DNA of 32,484 nucleotides from an uncultured archaeon (GTDB lineage Archaea; Nanobdellota; Nanobdellia; Woesearchaeales; UBA583): NCBI GenBank assembly GCA_937138345.1, contig CAKZOW010000021.1, positions 1-32,484 of the forward strand, written 5' to 3'. Numbering within the stretch: position 1 is the first letter of the stretch; the number at the start of each line of letters is the position of its first letter. The position numbers and the translations under genes were made by a program. Of this stretch, positions 1 to 7,988 are shown one piece after another. Below the pieces are notes generated by a model. That model was not told the DNA's origin. It searched no databases and saw only the letters and a program-made list of their open reading frames with translations.

Positions 1-369
1 ATAAACTTAAGTCAACTCTATATAGCAAATAGAGATATTTCATTTAGAAATTTAGATATTTTTAATCCTGATTCTGAGAGATATAGACTTTTTTCTAATT
101 CAATGAGAATCTATGATACTAATTCTGATGACACGATTAGATTTGAATTTAATTATAGTGAAATTTTAGAAAATCTTGATATTGGTATTGGATATTATGG
201 GCCTTCTGGATATACTTATGAAAGAGAAATCATTCCCGTCACCCAAGTCCAAAATGAAGCTGTTAATGTAAGCGAACCATTTGGACTTGGACTTTTAGGG
301 CTTGGACTTTATTGTATGTATAGACAAAGAGAAGATAAGTCTTATGAAAAACTTAGAAAAATGACGTAA
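1..369 (+). CDS. 3' part of a probable secreted protein with a PEP-CTERM-like C-terminal signal (5' truncated)
   Basis: The reading frame is open from base 1, so the ATG at 103 in the ORF track is probably internal and the gene begins before the window. About 122 residues are visible. Most are polar and beta-rich (for example DTNSDDTIRFEFNYS), with no domain I recognise. The last 35 residues are distinctive: Glu-Pro (VSEP), a short Gly/Leu stretch (FGLGLLGLGLYCMY), then basic RQRE and a charged tail. That order (EP motif, short hydrophobic segment, basic residues) resembles the PEP-CTERM and PEF-CTERM sorting signals cut by exosortases and archaeosortases. The hydrophobic part is only about 14 residues and the charged tail after it (about 15 residues) is longer than usual. 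The gene overlaps the convergent nreA gene by 17 nt, and its TAA lies at the edge of a weak AAAAAT/ATTTTT inverted repeat. Function unknown; surface location is an inference. Confidence 0.7.
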   Translation: MNLSQLYIANRDISFRNLDIFNPDSERYRLFSNSMRIYDTNSDDTIRFEFNYSEILENLDIGIGYYGPSGYTYEREIIPVTQVQNEAVNVSEPFGLGLLGLGLYCMYRQREDKSYEKLRKMT

Positions 370-1573
370 TTTTTTTTTGAACTTTTTGTTCTTTGAGAAG
401 CTTTGAGTTTATGAAATGATAATGATGTCTTGGTGAATATTGTTTTAAAAAATCTTCAACTTCTCTTTGAGATGAAGATTTGAAAATGCAATTCTCAAGA
501 GCTTTTCTTGCACATTCTCTAACAAAGACAACTCCTAAAGGAATTTCATAGTTGTCGATAAATCTAATTGAAATGTAAGATGCCTGTTTTTTTCTTTTAT
601 CCAAAAACCTATTGATTGGTGATTTTGTTGCCCAATATCCCCCTGCACACTGTGGTTCTGGATATCCTAACTTATTGTTATGGCCGACATAATCTTGTTC
701 AATAATAATATTGTTATGATTAATTGTCTCTTGTCTATCTTTGTCACTTAGAACTTCTGTCGCATTTAGGTCCCATGTCTCTACTATCTCTGCCGAGTAT
801 GTATCTGGAAGTAAGATAATAATAAAATCATTTCCTTTGTCTGTGTCTTGGTATATCTCATATTGATTAATAGCTGAATAATTTTGAATTTTTTTGTATA
901 AGTAATTATCAATTGTTTGGTCATATGCGGAAATTGCCCATTTTGTTGGAACAAGTTTTCTATTTATTTCTATTCCAAAAGAACCTAGAGCTAGAAGATT
1001 TATTATTTGATGTTCGCTGACTCCTTTTTCATATAATGATATAATTGCTTCTCGTGCTTTGATATCATTTTGAGTAAATTTTTCAATTTTCCATGATGTT
1101 TTTGTATTTTCTTGGGCTTCTAATTTTGTAAGTTCATTTTGAGAACCCATCACACCTGCAACTTTTGAGGAGAGTATTTTGTTAAAGGATAATTCTTTTT
1201 CAAAACTTGATTGCATCTCAATTGCAGTTTTTGATTTGTAAATATCTCTGAGTTCTTCTACTATTCTTGCTTTTGGTTTTTTGATATAATTTTTTTGAGT
1301 TGAACCTAAAATTGATTTTGCTTTCAAAGGAAGAATTTCATTATAAGATTTTTTAACTAATTTTCCTGTTTCAAAAAAAGAGGTTTTTTTATCCTCATTT
1401 GAAATATTATGGGTTGCTAGAAAAGGATAATTTTTTTCTCCAACAATTGGTGCTGATCCAAAACCCACTATTTCTTTAGTTGGTTTTAATGTTTGCTGAT
1501 ATGCTTTTATTTCTTCATAGAATTTTCTTTTTGTCTGACTTAGAAATTCTTTTTTTGAAGTAGCATTGTTCAT
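353..1573 (-). CDS. nreA: Nre-family archaeal DNA repair protein with C-terminal PCNA-interacting motif
   Basis: This 406-residue protein matches the archaeal NreA/NreB family, which works with PCNA in DNA damage repair. The C-terminal half carries the family signature: PQCAGGYWATKSPI, then NRFLDKRKKQA and EIPLGVVFVRECARKAL. The protein ends in QKKITSFF, a textbook PIP box (Q-x-x-I-x-x-F-F) for binding the sliding clamp. The N-terminal FGSAPIVGEKNYPF fits the Nre_N region. Unusually, the N-terminal cysteine cluster (zinc finger) of many Nre proteins is absent: only three Cys occur, all in the last third. An in-frame TAA lies one codon before the ATG, so this is not a start-site error. An A/T-rich box about 28 nt upstream (1592-1606) implies a leaderless transcript and is shared with the divergent small gene. 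The gene converges with and overlaps the truncated gene at 1-369. Confidence 0.85.
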   Translation of the reverse strand: MNNATSKKEFLSQTKRKFYEEIKAYQQTLKPTKEIVGFGSAPIVGEKNYPFLATHNISNEDKKTSFFETGKLVKKSYNEILPLKAKSILGSTQKNYIKKPKARIVEELRDIYKSKTAIEMQSSFEKELSFNKILSSKVAGVMGSQNELTKLEAQENTKTSWKIEKFTQNDIKAREAIISLYEKGVSEHQIINLLALGSFGIEINRKLVPTKWAISAYDQTIDNYLYKKIQNYSAINQYEIYQDTDKGNDFIIILLPDTYSAEIVETWDLNATEVLSDKDRQETINHNNIIIEQDYVGHNNKLGYPEPQCAGGYWATKSPINRFLDKRKKQASYISIRFIDNYEIPLGVVFVRECARKALENCIFKSSSQREVEDFLKQYSPRHHYHFINSKLLKEQKVQKKITSFF

Positions 1574-1591
1574 AAATTAATTAGTTACATT

Positions 1592-1606
1592 ATCTTTTTA
1601 AGTATA
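1592..1606. promoter_or_regulatory. Shared TATA-like element between divergent nreA and the small coiled-coil gene
   Basis: Only 51 nt separate the two divergent ATGs. The single T/A-rich stretch CTTTTTAAGTATA lies about 26-28 nt from nreA's ATG and about 23-25 nt from the ATG at 1625, so both genes could be initiated from one element read in either direction. This is inferred from position and composition only. Confidence 0.45.
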
Positions 1607-1624
1607 GGTGTTATTAAGTATATT

Positions 1625-1777
1625 ATGTCAGAAAAAGAAGTAAAAGCTTTAATTACAAGACTTAAAATTGAGCTAGAAAAAATAAAAAAAGCTGAAGAAA
1701 ACAATAAACGATTTGATTCTTCAAGAAAAAGAGAACTAACAAATGATATTGCAAATTTAGAGAGAGAATTACTTTAA
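1625..1777 (+). CDS. Small coiled-coil protein (50 aa), missed by the ORF track
   Basis: The ORF runs from ATG to TAA and encodes 50 residues starting MSEKEVKALITRLKIELEKI and ending ANLERELL. The composition is almost wholly charged and helical (K, E, R, L, I) with heptad-like spacing of hydrophobic residues, so a short two-helix coiled coil is likely. It falls below the track's 60-residue cutoff. Support for it being a real gene is a sensible ATG, coding-like base use, a TATA-like box 23-25 nt upstream and a good fit between flanking genes. No domain is recognised; a small structural or partner protein is possible. Confidence 0.6.
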   Translation: MSEKEVKALITRLKIELEKIKKAEENNKRFDSSRKRELTNDIANLERELL

Positions 1778-1800
1778 TATTGTTTGAAGTTATCGTCCTA

Positions 1801-1810
1801 TTTATAAATA
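1801..1810 (+). promoter_or_regulatory. TATA box of the membrane wHTH gene
   Basis: TTTATAAATA is centred 29 nt before the ATG at 1835. That spacing places transcription start at or just before the start codon and supports 1835, not the TTG at 1820, as the start. Confidence 0.6.
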
Positions 1811-1834
1811 TGAAAATCATTGTTTTTCTATAAT

Positions 1835-2434
1835 ATGAAAACTAAAAAAGAGTCCTCCCAATTTGTTCTTCTTAATTTAGATGATGAAAACACTAAAGAT
1901 GTTGCTAATGCTGTGAGTTCTAAGTCTGGTAAAAAAATCCTTAGTTTTTTAGAATCACATGACAAAGCAACTGAGAGCGAAATTGCAAAGGCTTTGAATA
2001 TTCCAATGTCTACTGTAAATTACACAATTGAACAACTTGCTAAAGCTAATTTAATTGAAAATACTCACTATCATTATTCTTCAAAAGGAAGAGAAGTTAA
2101 ACATTGGACTCTTGCAAATAAACTCATTATTATTGCACCTAAAAAAGCAGATGGTCTCTATGATAAAATAAAAGATTTACTTGGTATTTTTTTGTTAACT
2201 GGAATTGGAAGTTTGCTATATTCTTATTTCACTTCAATTTCTACAAGTAGTGTTCAAACAATGGCGATGCCTCAGACGAGAAGTTATGCTTATGAGAGTG
2301 ATGTTATGATGGCAAAAAGTAGTCCTATGATAGAACCTATTTCTTCAGAACCAAATATGGCTCTTTGGTTTTTTTTTGGAGTTTGTTCTGCTTTGGTTTT
2401 AGTTTTTTTACTTAGACTTTGGAGAAGAAAATGA
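1835..2434 (+). CDS. Membrane-anchored winged-helix regulator
   Basis: The ORF track begins at a TTG (1820). The ATG at 1835 fits the upstream TATA box and gives 199 residues. Residues about 28-100 form an ArsR/MarR-like winged helix: KKILSFLESHDKATESEIAKAL, the recognition-helix region IPMSTVNYTIEQLAKANLIE, and a wing ending VKHWTLANK. Two hydrophobic segments follow (about 114-132 and 176-194), and the protein ends in RLWRRK. The DNA-binding domain and the C-terminus should both be cytoplasmic, with a loop of about 40 residues outside. That loop holds six Met in about 34 residues (TMAMP, DVMMA, SPM, PNM). The family of wHTH proteins with C-terminal membrane helices is common in archaea and acts as one-component membrane transducers. 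The next genes encode exported proteins, so control of the envelope block is plausible but unproven. Confidence 0.7.
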   Translation: MKTKKESSQFVLLNLDDENTKDVANAVSSKSGKKILSFLESHDKATESEIAKALNIPMSTVNYTIEQLAKANLIENTHYHYSSKGREVKHWTLANKLIIIAPKKADGLYDKIKDLLGIFLLTGIGSLLYSYFTSISTSSVQTMAMPQTRSYAYESDVMMAKSSPMIEPISSEPNMALWFFFGVCSALVLVFLLRLWRRK

Positions 2435-2448
2435 TATTGATATATTTT
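2428..2448 (+). terminator. Stop-codon-spanning hairpin of the wHTH gene
   Basis: AAAAT-g-ATAT pairs with ATAT-ATTTT around a TG loop (9 bp, one bulged G). The gene's TGA is inside the 5' arm. It is A/T only apart from the bulge and loop, so alone it is weak evidence; it gains weight from the same arrangement at other gene ends. Confidence 0.45.
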
Positions 2449-2486
2449 GTGTATTCTTTCAAATTCTTTTTATTTTGATACAAAAA

Positions 2487-2496
2487 TATTTAAATT
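2487..2496 (+). promoter_or_regulatory. TATA box of the small lipoprotein gene
   Basis: TATTTAAATT is centred about 26 nt before the ATG at 2517, the leaderless spacing used across this window. Confidence 0.6.
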
Positions 2497-2516
2497 AATT
2501 TGCTGCTAAGATTTTA

Positions 2517-2705
2517 ATGAAAAAGATATTGTCTATTTTATTACTATTAATTGTAACTGTAACTATTTTTAGTGGATGTTCATCAGAAGTAGTTATTGCT
2601 AATGATGAACCTTTAAGTTACAATGAAGAAAGATATGCAGAAGAAACTTCTGAAAATGAATTGGAAGAGACTAGACTAACTCCACCAGCTTTACCTGAGG
2701 ATTGA
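2517..2705 (+). CDS. Small lipoprotein (62 aa)
   Basis: MKKILSILLLLIVTVTIFSGC is a lipoprotein signal: basic start, hydrophobic core, and lipobox F-S-G-C with the acceptor Cys at position 21. The mature part is only about 42 residues, very acidic (EEERYAEETSENELEE-like composition) and ends in Pro-rich TPPALPED. No domain is recognised. The next gene starts 2 nt after the TGA, preceded by GAGGATTG at ribosome-binding distance, so the two are co-translated. A tethered acidic spacer or a partner of the secreted protein encoded next is possible. Confidence 0.7.
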   Translation: MKKILSILLLLIVTVTIFSGCSSEVVIANDEPLSYNEERYAEETSENELEETRLTPPALPED

Positions 2706-2707
2706 AA

Positions 2708-3685
2708 ATGAAGAAAATTTTTATATTAATTATGACTTTAATTATTTTTTCAACTTCTACTTTTGGAAGTGAATTTAGAGTTGAAAAAGGTTGGAATTTA
2801 GTAAATCCATATTTTCTAGAGGAATTAGATAGTTTTAATGAAAATAATATTTTTATTTTTGAAAATAAGGAAAAAAAATATTATAATTATAATGAATTTT
2901 CTGAAGCTGCTAAAGCAGGCGAATTTGCTGATGATGGTACATATTTTAACGGTATTTCTATTTGGTATTATTCTGAAGTAGAAGACTCTTTTGATAGTGA
3001 CTTTAAAATTCAAGACTTTAATACTCTTATTGAAACTCAACTTTACCAAGGATGGAACTTTTTATCAGTTAATGGTGGAATGTTAACTAGTTTAAAAGAA
3101 TATAAGGGAACTTGTAATATTGAAAAAGTTCTGACATGGGTTAATCAAGAATGGATTATTATTGATGAAGCATTTTTAAAAAGTGAAAATAATATTGAAC
3201 AATTTGAAACAATGGGTGATGTAGTTCTTTTTGATAATCCTTCAGAAATTGGATTAGGATTCATCGTTAAGGTCTCTAAAGATTGTACATTTGGAAAACC
3301 TTCTTCTGTTGCACCACCACAATTCCCATCTACAGATTTGGAAAAAGAAATTAGAGAAGTATTATATGAAATGAGTATTGATAACTATGAAGCATTTCTA
3401 CCAGCTGAAGTTATTGAGATGATAGAGGAAGAGAAAGGAGAAGATATTAATTATGTAGACTCTTTAATAAAAACTTCCTCTATTTTAGAAACATATTCTG
3501 ATGAGTTTAAAGAAACAGGAGATGTTAATTTAGTTGAAATTAACTCTATTGAAAAAATAGCCGTAAATGAATGTTATACTGAATTCTTTAATTTGGAACT
3601 TTGTGGAACATTTTATAGTGTATCATTACAAGATGATTTAATAATATATGAAGATAATAATAATGATTTTTATTTTATCGAATAA
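2708..3685 (+). CDS. Secreted protein with two GWN motifs
   Basis: The track's start at 2702 is a TTG; the ATG at 2708 follows a Shine-Dalgarno-like GAGG with 7 nt spacing and gives 325 residues. MKKIFILIMTLIIFSTSTFGS is a signal peptide with a likely signal peptidase site after TFG. The mature protein is acidic. It contains two copies of a short motif, EKGWNLVNPY near residue 30 and YQGWNFLSVNGG near residue 115, like the GWN(L/F)(I/V)S repeats often seen in archaeal and bacterial extracellular proteins. The C-terminal part (about 210-325) is helical and acidic, ending in VSLQDDLIIYEDNN. It shares a transcript with the upstream lipoprotein gene. Function unknown; extracellular or pseudoperiplasmic location is supported by the signal peptide. 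Confidence 0.7.
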   Translation: MKKIFILIMTLIIFSTSTFGSEFRVEKGWNLVNPYFLEELDSFNENNIFIFENKEKKYYNYNEFSEAAKAGEFADDGTYFNGISIWYYSEVEDSFDSDFKIQDFNTLIETQLYQGWNFLSVNGGMLTSLKEYKGTCNIEKVLTWVNQEWIIIDEAFLKSENNIEQFETMGDVVLFDNPSEIGLGFIVKVSKDCTFGKPSSVAPPQFPSTDLEKEIREVLYEMSIDNYEAFLPAEVIEMIEEEKGEDINYVDSLIKTSSILETYSDEFKETGDVNLVEINSIEKIAVNECYTEFFNLELCGTFYSVSLQDDLIIYEDNNNDFYFIE

Positions 3686-3696
3686 ATAACATATAG

Positions 3697-3718
3697 CTTC
3701 AATACACTTTGAAGTTTT
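3697..3718 (+). terminator. Hairpin plus T-run after the secreted protein gene
   Basis: CTTCAA pairs with TTGAAG around TACACT and is followed by TTTT, 11 nt past the TAA. It resembles an intrinsic terminator with a weak stem. Unlike many others in this window, it does not include the stop codon. Confidence 0.45.
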
Positions 3719-3725
3719 AAAGAAG

Positions 3726-3735
3726 TATTTAAATA
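3726..3735 (+). promoter_or_regulatory. TATA box of the beta-propeller lipoprotein gene
   Basis: TATTTAAATA is centred about 26 nt before the ATG at 3756, predicting a leaderless mRNA. It begins 12 nt after the preceding terminator hairpin. Confidence 0.6.
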
Positions 3736-3755
3736 ACATAGATGTATATATTGTT

Positions 3756-5894
3756 ATGAACAAATATAATATTTTAATTATCGCTCTTTTGAGTATGCTT
3801 GTTTTTAGTGCATGCTCAAATGAGACTAGCGATGTTGAGCTGGAGACTGGAGAGGCAGTGCTTACTAGTGAGTTTGAATCTCAGGGAAGAACGCTTCTTG
3901 AGAGAGATAGTCTGAAGAAGGTTTCTTCAAGAGATGAACTTGAAGAGCTTTTGGCAAAATCTCAGTATTCTGAGAACTCTTTTTTTTCTTATGGAAGAGG
4001 TATGAAATTTGATACTTTTGCTTCAAGTGATATGGCATTATCTGAGAGTTCTTTTGCTAAAATTTCTGGAGATTCTTCTGGAGCAAGTGATTTTTCAACT
4101 ACTAATAATCAAATTGAAGGAGTAGATGAAGCAGATATTGTAAAAAATGATGGTACTTATATTTATTCTCTTAGTCAAAATAGGTTAGTTATTTCTCAAG
4201 CATTTCCCGTAGATTCAGCTAAAGTTGTAAGTGTTATAGAATTTGATGAAGAAGATAATGTTCAAGAATTTTTTATATCAAATAATGAATTAATTGTATT
4301 TACAAATACTTATTCTGAGAGTTTGAGAGTATCTGAGAGTACATTAACTCCATATCCTCATTATGAAGATCAAACTAAAGTTTTGATTTATTCTATTAAG
4401 TCAAGAGAGGAACCTGAGATTATTAAATCATATTCTCTAACTGGTTCTTATTTTGATTCTAGAATGATTGGAAATCAAGTATATTTTATTTCACAAGAAA
4501 ATATGTATTCTTATTCTGGACCTATTTTCCCTATTTTATATAAGGATAATTTAAGAATTGCTGAGCCAGATATTTATTATTTTAACTTTGATCCTGAATC
4601 TACATATTATTCTATTGGTTCAATTAATGTAGATAATGTAGATAGTTATAATGTTGAGAGTTATTTACTTGAGAGAGGAGCTAGTTTATTTATGTCTGAA
4701 AATAACATGTATATTAGTTATAATAAGCAATTTAGTCAAGATTATGTTGAACAATTCAGAGAAAATGTTTTTCCTTTAATTAAATCTGAAGAAAGAGGGA
4801 TTTTTGAAAAACATATTGATAAGCAAGACAAAGAGGCTATTTCAATTACTTTTGAGGAATATCTCAGTAGATTATCTGATGATGAGTTAGAAGAATTTAT
4901 GGAAAATTATCAAAGAAATTCTGATGAGTATTACGAAAAAATTCAAGCTGAAGAGAGAAAAACAGTTATTCATAAATTATCTTTAGGAGAAGATGGGCTT
5001 CTTTACTATGAGACAAAAGGGGAAGTTGATGGACATTTACTTAACCAATTTTCAATGGACGAAAAAGATGAAAATTTAAGAGTTGCTACAACAACATCTT
5101 TTTGGATTAGAGGTGAGGGTTCTCACTCTTTTAATAATGTCTATGTTTTAGATTCAAATTTAGAAACGATTGGAAGTTTAGAAAAACTAGCAGAGGATGA
5201 GAGAATTTATTCTACTAGATTTTTAGGAGATAAATTATATATGGTAACATTTAAACAAGTTGATCCGTTATTTGTTATTGACTTGTCAACACCAGAACAA
5301 CCAAGAGTTCTCGGTGAATTGAAAATTCCTGGATTTAGTTCTTATTTACATCCCTATGGAGAGAATTTTCTTATCGGAGTTGGAAAAGAAACTAAAGAAA
5401 ACGAATGGGGAGGATTTGAGACTATTGGACTTAAATTATCGTTATTTGATGTAAGTGATGTTAATAATCCAAAAGAGGTTGACAAATATATATTTAATGG
5501 AAAATGGTCAGATTCTGAAGTTCTCTATGACCATAAAGCATTTCTCTTTGACCCATCTAAAAGATTACTTGTATTGCCTGTAAGAGAAGCTAAAGGGGAT
5601 GATGATGACTATTATCCTAGTTCATGGTTTAGGGGTGCTTATGCATTTGAAATTACTGAGAATGGATTTGAATTACTTGATACAATCTCTCACTTTGATG
5701 GTGTTGACAAAGAAAGATATTATTGGAATAATCCTGATGTTGTAAAAAGATCTCTTTGGATGGATAATGTATTATATACAATTTCCGAGGGTAAAATCAT
5801 TGCTTCTGATTTAGATAATGATTTAGAAGAGTTAGCTGAAATTGATTTAGGATATGAAGTTCAGGATAATTATTATCCTGAAATTTATTATTAA
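3756..5894 (+). CDS. Lipoprotein with C-terminal beta-propeller domain (COG4880/Beta_propel type)
   Basis: The protein has 712 residues. The N-terminus has a lipobox (LVFSAC, Cys 20), so it should be lipid-anchored outside the cell. The signature TTNNQIEGVDEADIVKNDG near residue 115 followed by YIYSLSQNRLVI is the hallmark of the secreted beta-propeller family distantly related to WD40 repeats, found widely in archaea and some bacteria. Later blade-like stretches include LYMVTFKQVDPLFVIDLSTP, then LLVLPVREAKGDDDDYY. A long helical insertion (about residues 330-410, rich in E, K and R) interrupts the propeller. The first 60 or so mature residues are a low-complexity Ser/Glu linker whose codons look slightly more G-rich than the rest. 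The family's biochemical role is not established; a protein-binding or enzymatic surface propeller is plausible. The transcript is monocistronic. Confidence 0.8.
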   Translation: MNKYNILIIALLSMLVFSACSNETSDVELETGEAVLTSEFESQGRTLLERDSLKKVSSRDELEELLAKSQYSENSFFSYGRGMKFDTFASSDMALSESSFAKISGDSSGASDFSTTNNQIEGVDEADIVKNDGTYIYSLSQNRLVISQAFPVDSAKVVSVIEFDEEDNVQEFFISNNELIVFTNTYSESLRVSESTLTPYPHYEDQTKVLIYSIKSREEPEIIKSYSLTGSYFDSRMIGNQVYFISQENMYSYSGPIFPILYKDNLRIAEPDIYYFNFDPESTYYSIGSINVDNVDSYNVESYLLERGASLFMSENNMYISYNKQFSQDYVEQFRENVFPLIKSEERGIFEKHIDKQDKEAISITFEEYLSRLSDDELEEFMENYQRNSDEYYEKIQAEERKTVIHKLSLGEDGLLYYETKGEVDGHLLNQFSMDEKDENLRVATTTSFWIRGEGSHSFNNVYVLDSNLETIGSLEKLAEDERIYSTRFLGDKLYMVTFKQVDPLFVIDLSTPEQPRVLGELKIPGFSSYLHPYGENFLIGVGKETKENEWGGFETIGLKLSLFDVSDVNNPKEVDKYIFNGKWSDSEVLYDHKAFLFDPSKRLLVLPVREAKGDDDDYYPSSWFRGAYAFEITENGFELLDTISHFDGVDKERYYWNNPDVVKRSLWMDNVLYTISEGKIIASDLDNDLEELAEIDLGYEVQDNYYPEIYY

Positions 5895-5957
5895 TTATTT
5901 CCTGACAAATCCTTATTTTTTATTATTTTTTCTTATTTTGATAAAAAAATTCGTAAT

Positions 5958-5968
5958 ATTTATAAATA
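5958..5968 (+). promoter_or_regulatory. TATA box of dnaK
   Basis: ATTTATAAATA lies about 100 nt before the dnaK ATG. With normal archaeal spacing, transcription should start near 5988, leaving a leader of about 75 nt, whereas most genes here appear leaderless. Confidence 0.55.
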
Positions 5969-6004
5969 AAAAAACCTTAATAATTTTTAACAAAATCTAA
6001 AAAA

Positions 6005-6049
6005 CTTATCAATTATAAGATTTTGAGATAAAAAACATTCATTTGAATG
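6005..6049 (+). promoter_or_regulatory. Two short inverted repeats in the dnaK leader
   Basis: CTTAT-caatt-ATAAG (6005-6019) and CATTCA-tt-TGAATG (6036-6049) lie between the predicted transcription start and the ATG at 6064. They could be weak RNA hairpins in the leader (a thermosensor-like role) or protein-binding sites. They do not match the bacterial CIRCE element. Role is inferred only from their place in a chaperone gene's unusually long leader. Confidence 0.35.
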
Positions 6050-6063
6050 GATATTAATTAAAA

Positions 6064-7959
6064 ATGTCAGAAACAACAAAAAAAGAAAAAATTTTAGGAA
6101 TCGATTTAGGGACAACTAATAGTTGTATTTCCATTATTGAAGGTGGAAAAGCCCAAGTTATTACAAACTCTGAAGGTGCTAGAACAACCCCTTCAGTAGT
6201 TCACATTTCATCCTCTGGAGAGAGAATTGTTGGAGAACCTGCAAAAAAACAAGCAATTGTTAAACCAAAAGAAACTGTAGCTTCAATTAAAACTCACATG
6301 GGTGAAGATTACAAAGTATCAATTCACGATAAAGAATATACTCCTCAAGAAGTTTCAGCTATGACTTTAGCTAAGTTAAAAAAAGACGCTGAATCTTACT
6401 TAGGAGAAGAAATTAAAAAAGCAGTAATTACAGTTCCTGCTTATTTCACTGATGCTCAAAGACAAGCTACAAAAGATGCGGGTAAAATTGCAGGATTTGA
6501 AGTTGAAAGAATTATTAACGAACCAACTGCAGCTGCTTTAGCTTATGGAATTGATAAAGAAAATGCACATAATGTATTAGTGTTTGACTTTGGTGGAGGT
6601 ACATTTGATGTTTCAGTATTAGAACTTGATGATGGAGTTTTTGAAGTTAAATCAACTGCAGGAGATAACCACTTAGGTGGAGATAATGTAGATAAAGTAT
6701 TAATTGATTATATTGCTGATGAATTCAAAAAAGAACATGGAATTGATCTAAAAGCTGACCCTCAATCAAATCAAAGAATTAAAAATGCTGCTGAGAAAGC
6801 AAAAATTGAGTTATCATCTAAACTTGAAGCTGATATTTCAGAACCTTTTATTACTGCTGATGCTGCTGGACCTAAACACCTTGAGATGAAAATTACAAGA
6901 TCTAAGTTTAATGAATTAATTTCAGACATTTTAGCTAAGTTAAAAGTTCCAACACAACAAGCAATTAAAGATTCAGGATTATCACAATCAGATATTGATA
7001 AAATTATTTTAGTTGGAGGTTCAACTAGAATTCCTGCTGTTCAAGAATTAGTTAAAGAAATTTCAGGTAAAGATGCAGATAAATCAGTTAACCCTGATGA
7101 AGCTGTTGCAATGGGAGCTGCAATTCAAGGAGGAGTTCTTGCGGGAGAAGTTAAAGATGTTCTACTATTAGATGTTACACCTCTATCTTTAGGTATTGAG
7201 ACTCTTGGTGGAGTTTTCACTAAAATGATTGAGAAAAACACTACAATCCCTACTAAAAAATCACAAGTATATTCAACTGCAGAAGATAACCAATCAGCTG
7301 TTACAATTAGAATTGCTCAAGGAGAGAGATCAATGTTTGGAGATAACAAAGTATTAGGATCTTTCAACTTAGAAGGAATTCCACCTGCACCTAGAGGTGT
7401 TCCTCAAATTGAAGTTACATTTGATATTGATGCTAATGGTATTGTAAATGTTTCAGCTAAAGATATGGGTACTCAAAAAGAACAATCTATTAAGATTGTT
7501 GCGTCATCAAATCTATCAGACGAAGAAATTCAAAAAATGCAAGAAGATGCGGAAAAACACGCTGAAGAAGATGCAAAAAGAAAAGAAGAAATTGAGACTG
7601 TAAATTCAGCTGAGCAAATGGTTTATCAAACTAAAAAAACATTTGAAGAAAACAAAGATAAAGTTGATCAAGGAAAAGTTGGTCCAATTATGTCTAAGTT
7701 AAATGATTTAGATGCTGAACTTAAAAAAGAGAGCAGAAATGTTGAGACTATTAAAACAATGATGGATGACATTAACAAAGATGCACAAGCAGTATTTGCT
7801 GAGATGTATCAAAATATGTCTCCTGAAGAACAAGCAAAAGCAGCAAGCGAGGCAGGAATGGATCCAAGTCAAGCAGGTGGACAAGAGTCCGGGAACGCTA
7901 ATGATGAGAAAGTTGTTGATGTAGAAGCTTCTGAAAAAGATTCAGAAGATAAAAAATAA
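6064..7959 (+). CDS. dnaK: Chaperone DnaK (Hsp70)
   Basis: The 631-residue protein is a complete Hsp70. The nucleotide-binding domain (about 8-390) has [10 protein letters not shown] (phosphate 1), [14 protein letters not shown] (phosphate 2), [10 protein letters not shown] (connect) and the adenosine motif [14 protein letters not shown]. The interdomain linker is DVLLLDVTP, followed by the substrate-binding domain and a helical lid, then a low-complexity tail rich in Gly, Asp, Glu and Lys (EKDSEDKK). It is a bacterial-type DnaK; archaeal copies are generally attributed to transfer from bacteria. No dnaJ or grpE lies in this window, so it is transcribed alone here, unlike the usual cluster. 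It has its own TATA box, a long leader and a strong 3' hairpin. Cytosolic ATP-dependent protein folding is the expected role. Confidence 0.98.
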   Translation: MSETTKKEKILGIDLGTTNSCISIIEGGKAQVITNSEGARTTPSVVHISSSGERIVGEPAKKQAIVKPKETVASIKTHMGEDYKVSIHDKEYTPQEVSAMTLAKLKKDAESYLGEEIKKAVITVPAYFTDAQRQATKDAGKIAGFEVERIINEPTAAALAYGIDKENAHNVLVFDFGGGTFDVSVLELDDGVFEVKSTAGDNHLGGDNVDKVLIDYIADEFKKEHGIDLKADPQSNQRIKNAAEKAKIELSSKLEADISEPFITADAAGPKHLEMKITRSKFNELISDILAKLKVPTQQAIKDSGLSQSDIDKIILVGGSTRIPAVQELVKEISGKDADKSVNPDEAVAMGAAIQGGVLAGEVKDVLLLDVTPLSLGIETLGGVFTKMIEKNTTIPTKKSQVYSTAEDNQSAVTIRIAQGERSMFGDNKVLGSFNLEGIPPAPRGVPQIEVTFDIDANGIVNVSAKDMGTQKEQSIKIVASSNLSDEEIQKMQEDAEKHAEEDAKRKEEIETVNSAEQMVYQTKKTFEENKDKVDQGKVGPIMSKLNDLDAELKKESRNVETIKTMMDDINKDAQAVFAEMYQNMSPEEQAKAASEAGMDPSQAGGQESGNANDEKVVDVEASEKDSEDKK

Positions 7960-7988
7960 ACCTAAAAAATATTATTTTTTAGTTTATT
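7955..7988 (+). terminator. 16-bp stop-spanning hairpin of dnaK
   Basis: AATAAAC-c-TAAAAAATA pairs with TATTTTTTA-GTTTATT (16 bp, one bulged C, minimal loop T). The TAA stop lies in the 5' arm. The first 9 bp would probably open to a larger loop in RNA. Confidence 0.6.

Noticed and set aside
2825-3049. 74-residue ORF on the minus strand inside the secreted protein gene
   Set aside because: Low-complexity Ile/Phe/Lys reading opposite an AT-rich gene; no start signal.
6005-6049. CIRCE/HrcA operator at dnaK
   Set aside because: The inverted repeats do not resemble the TTAGCACTC/GAGTGCTAA consensus, and no hrcA is present.
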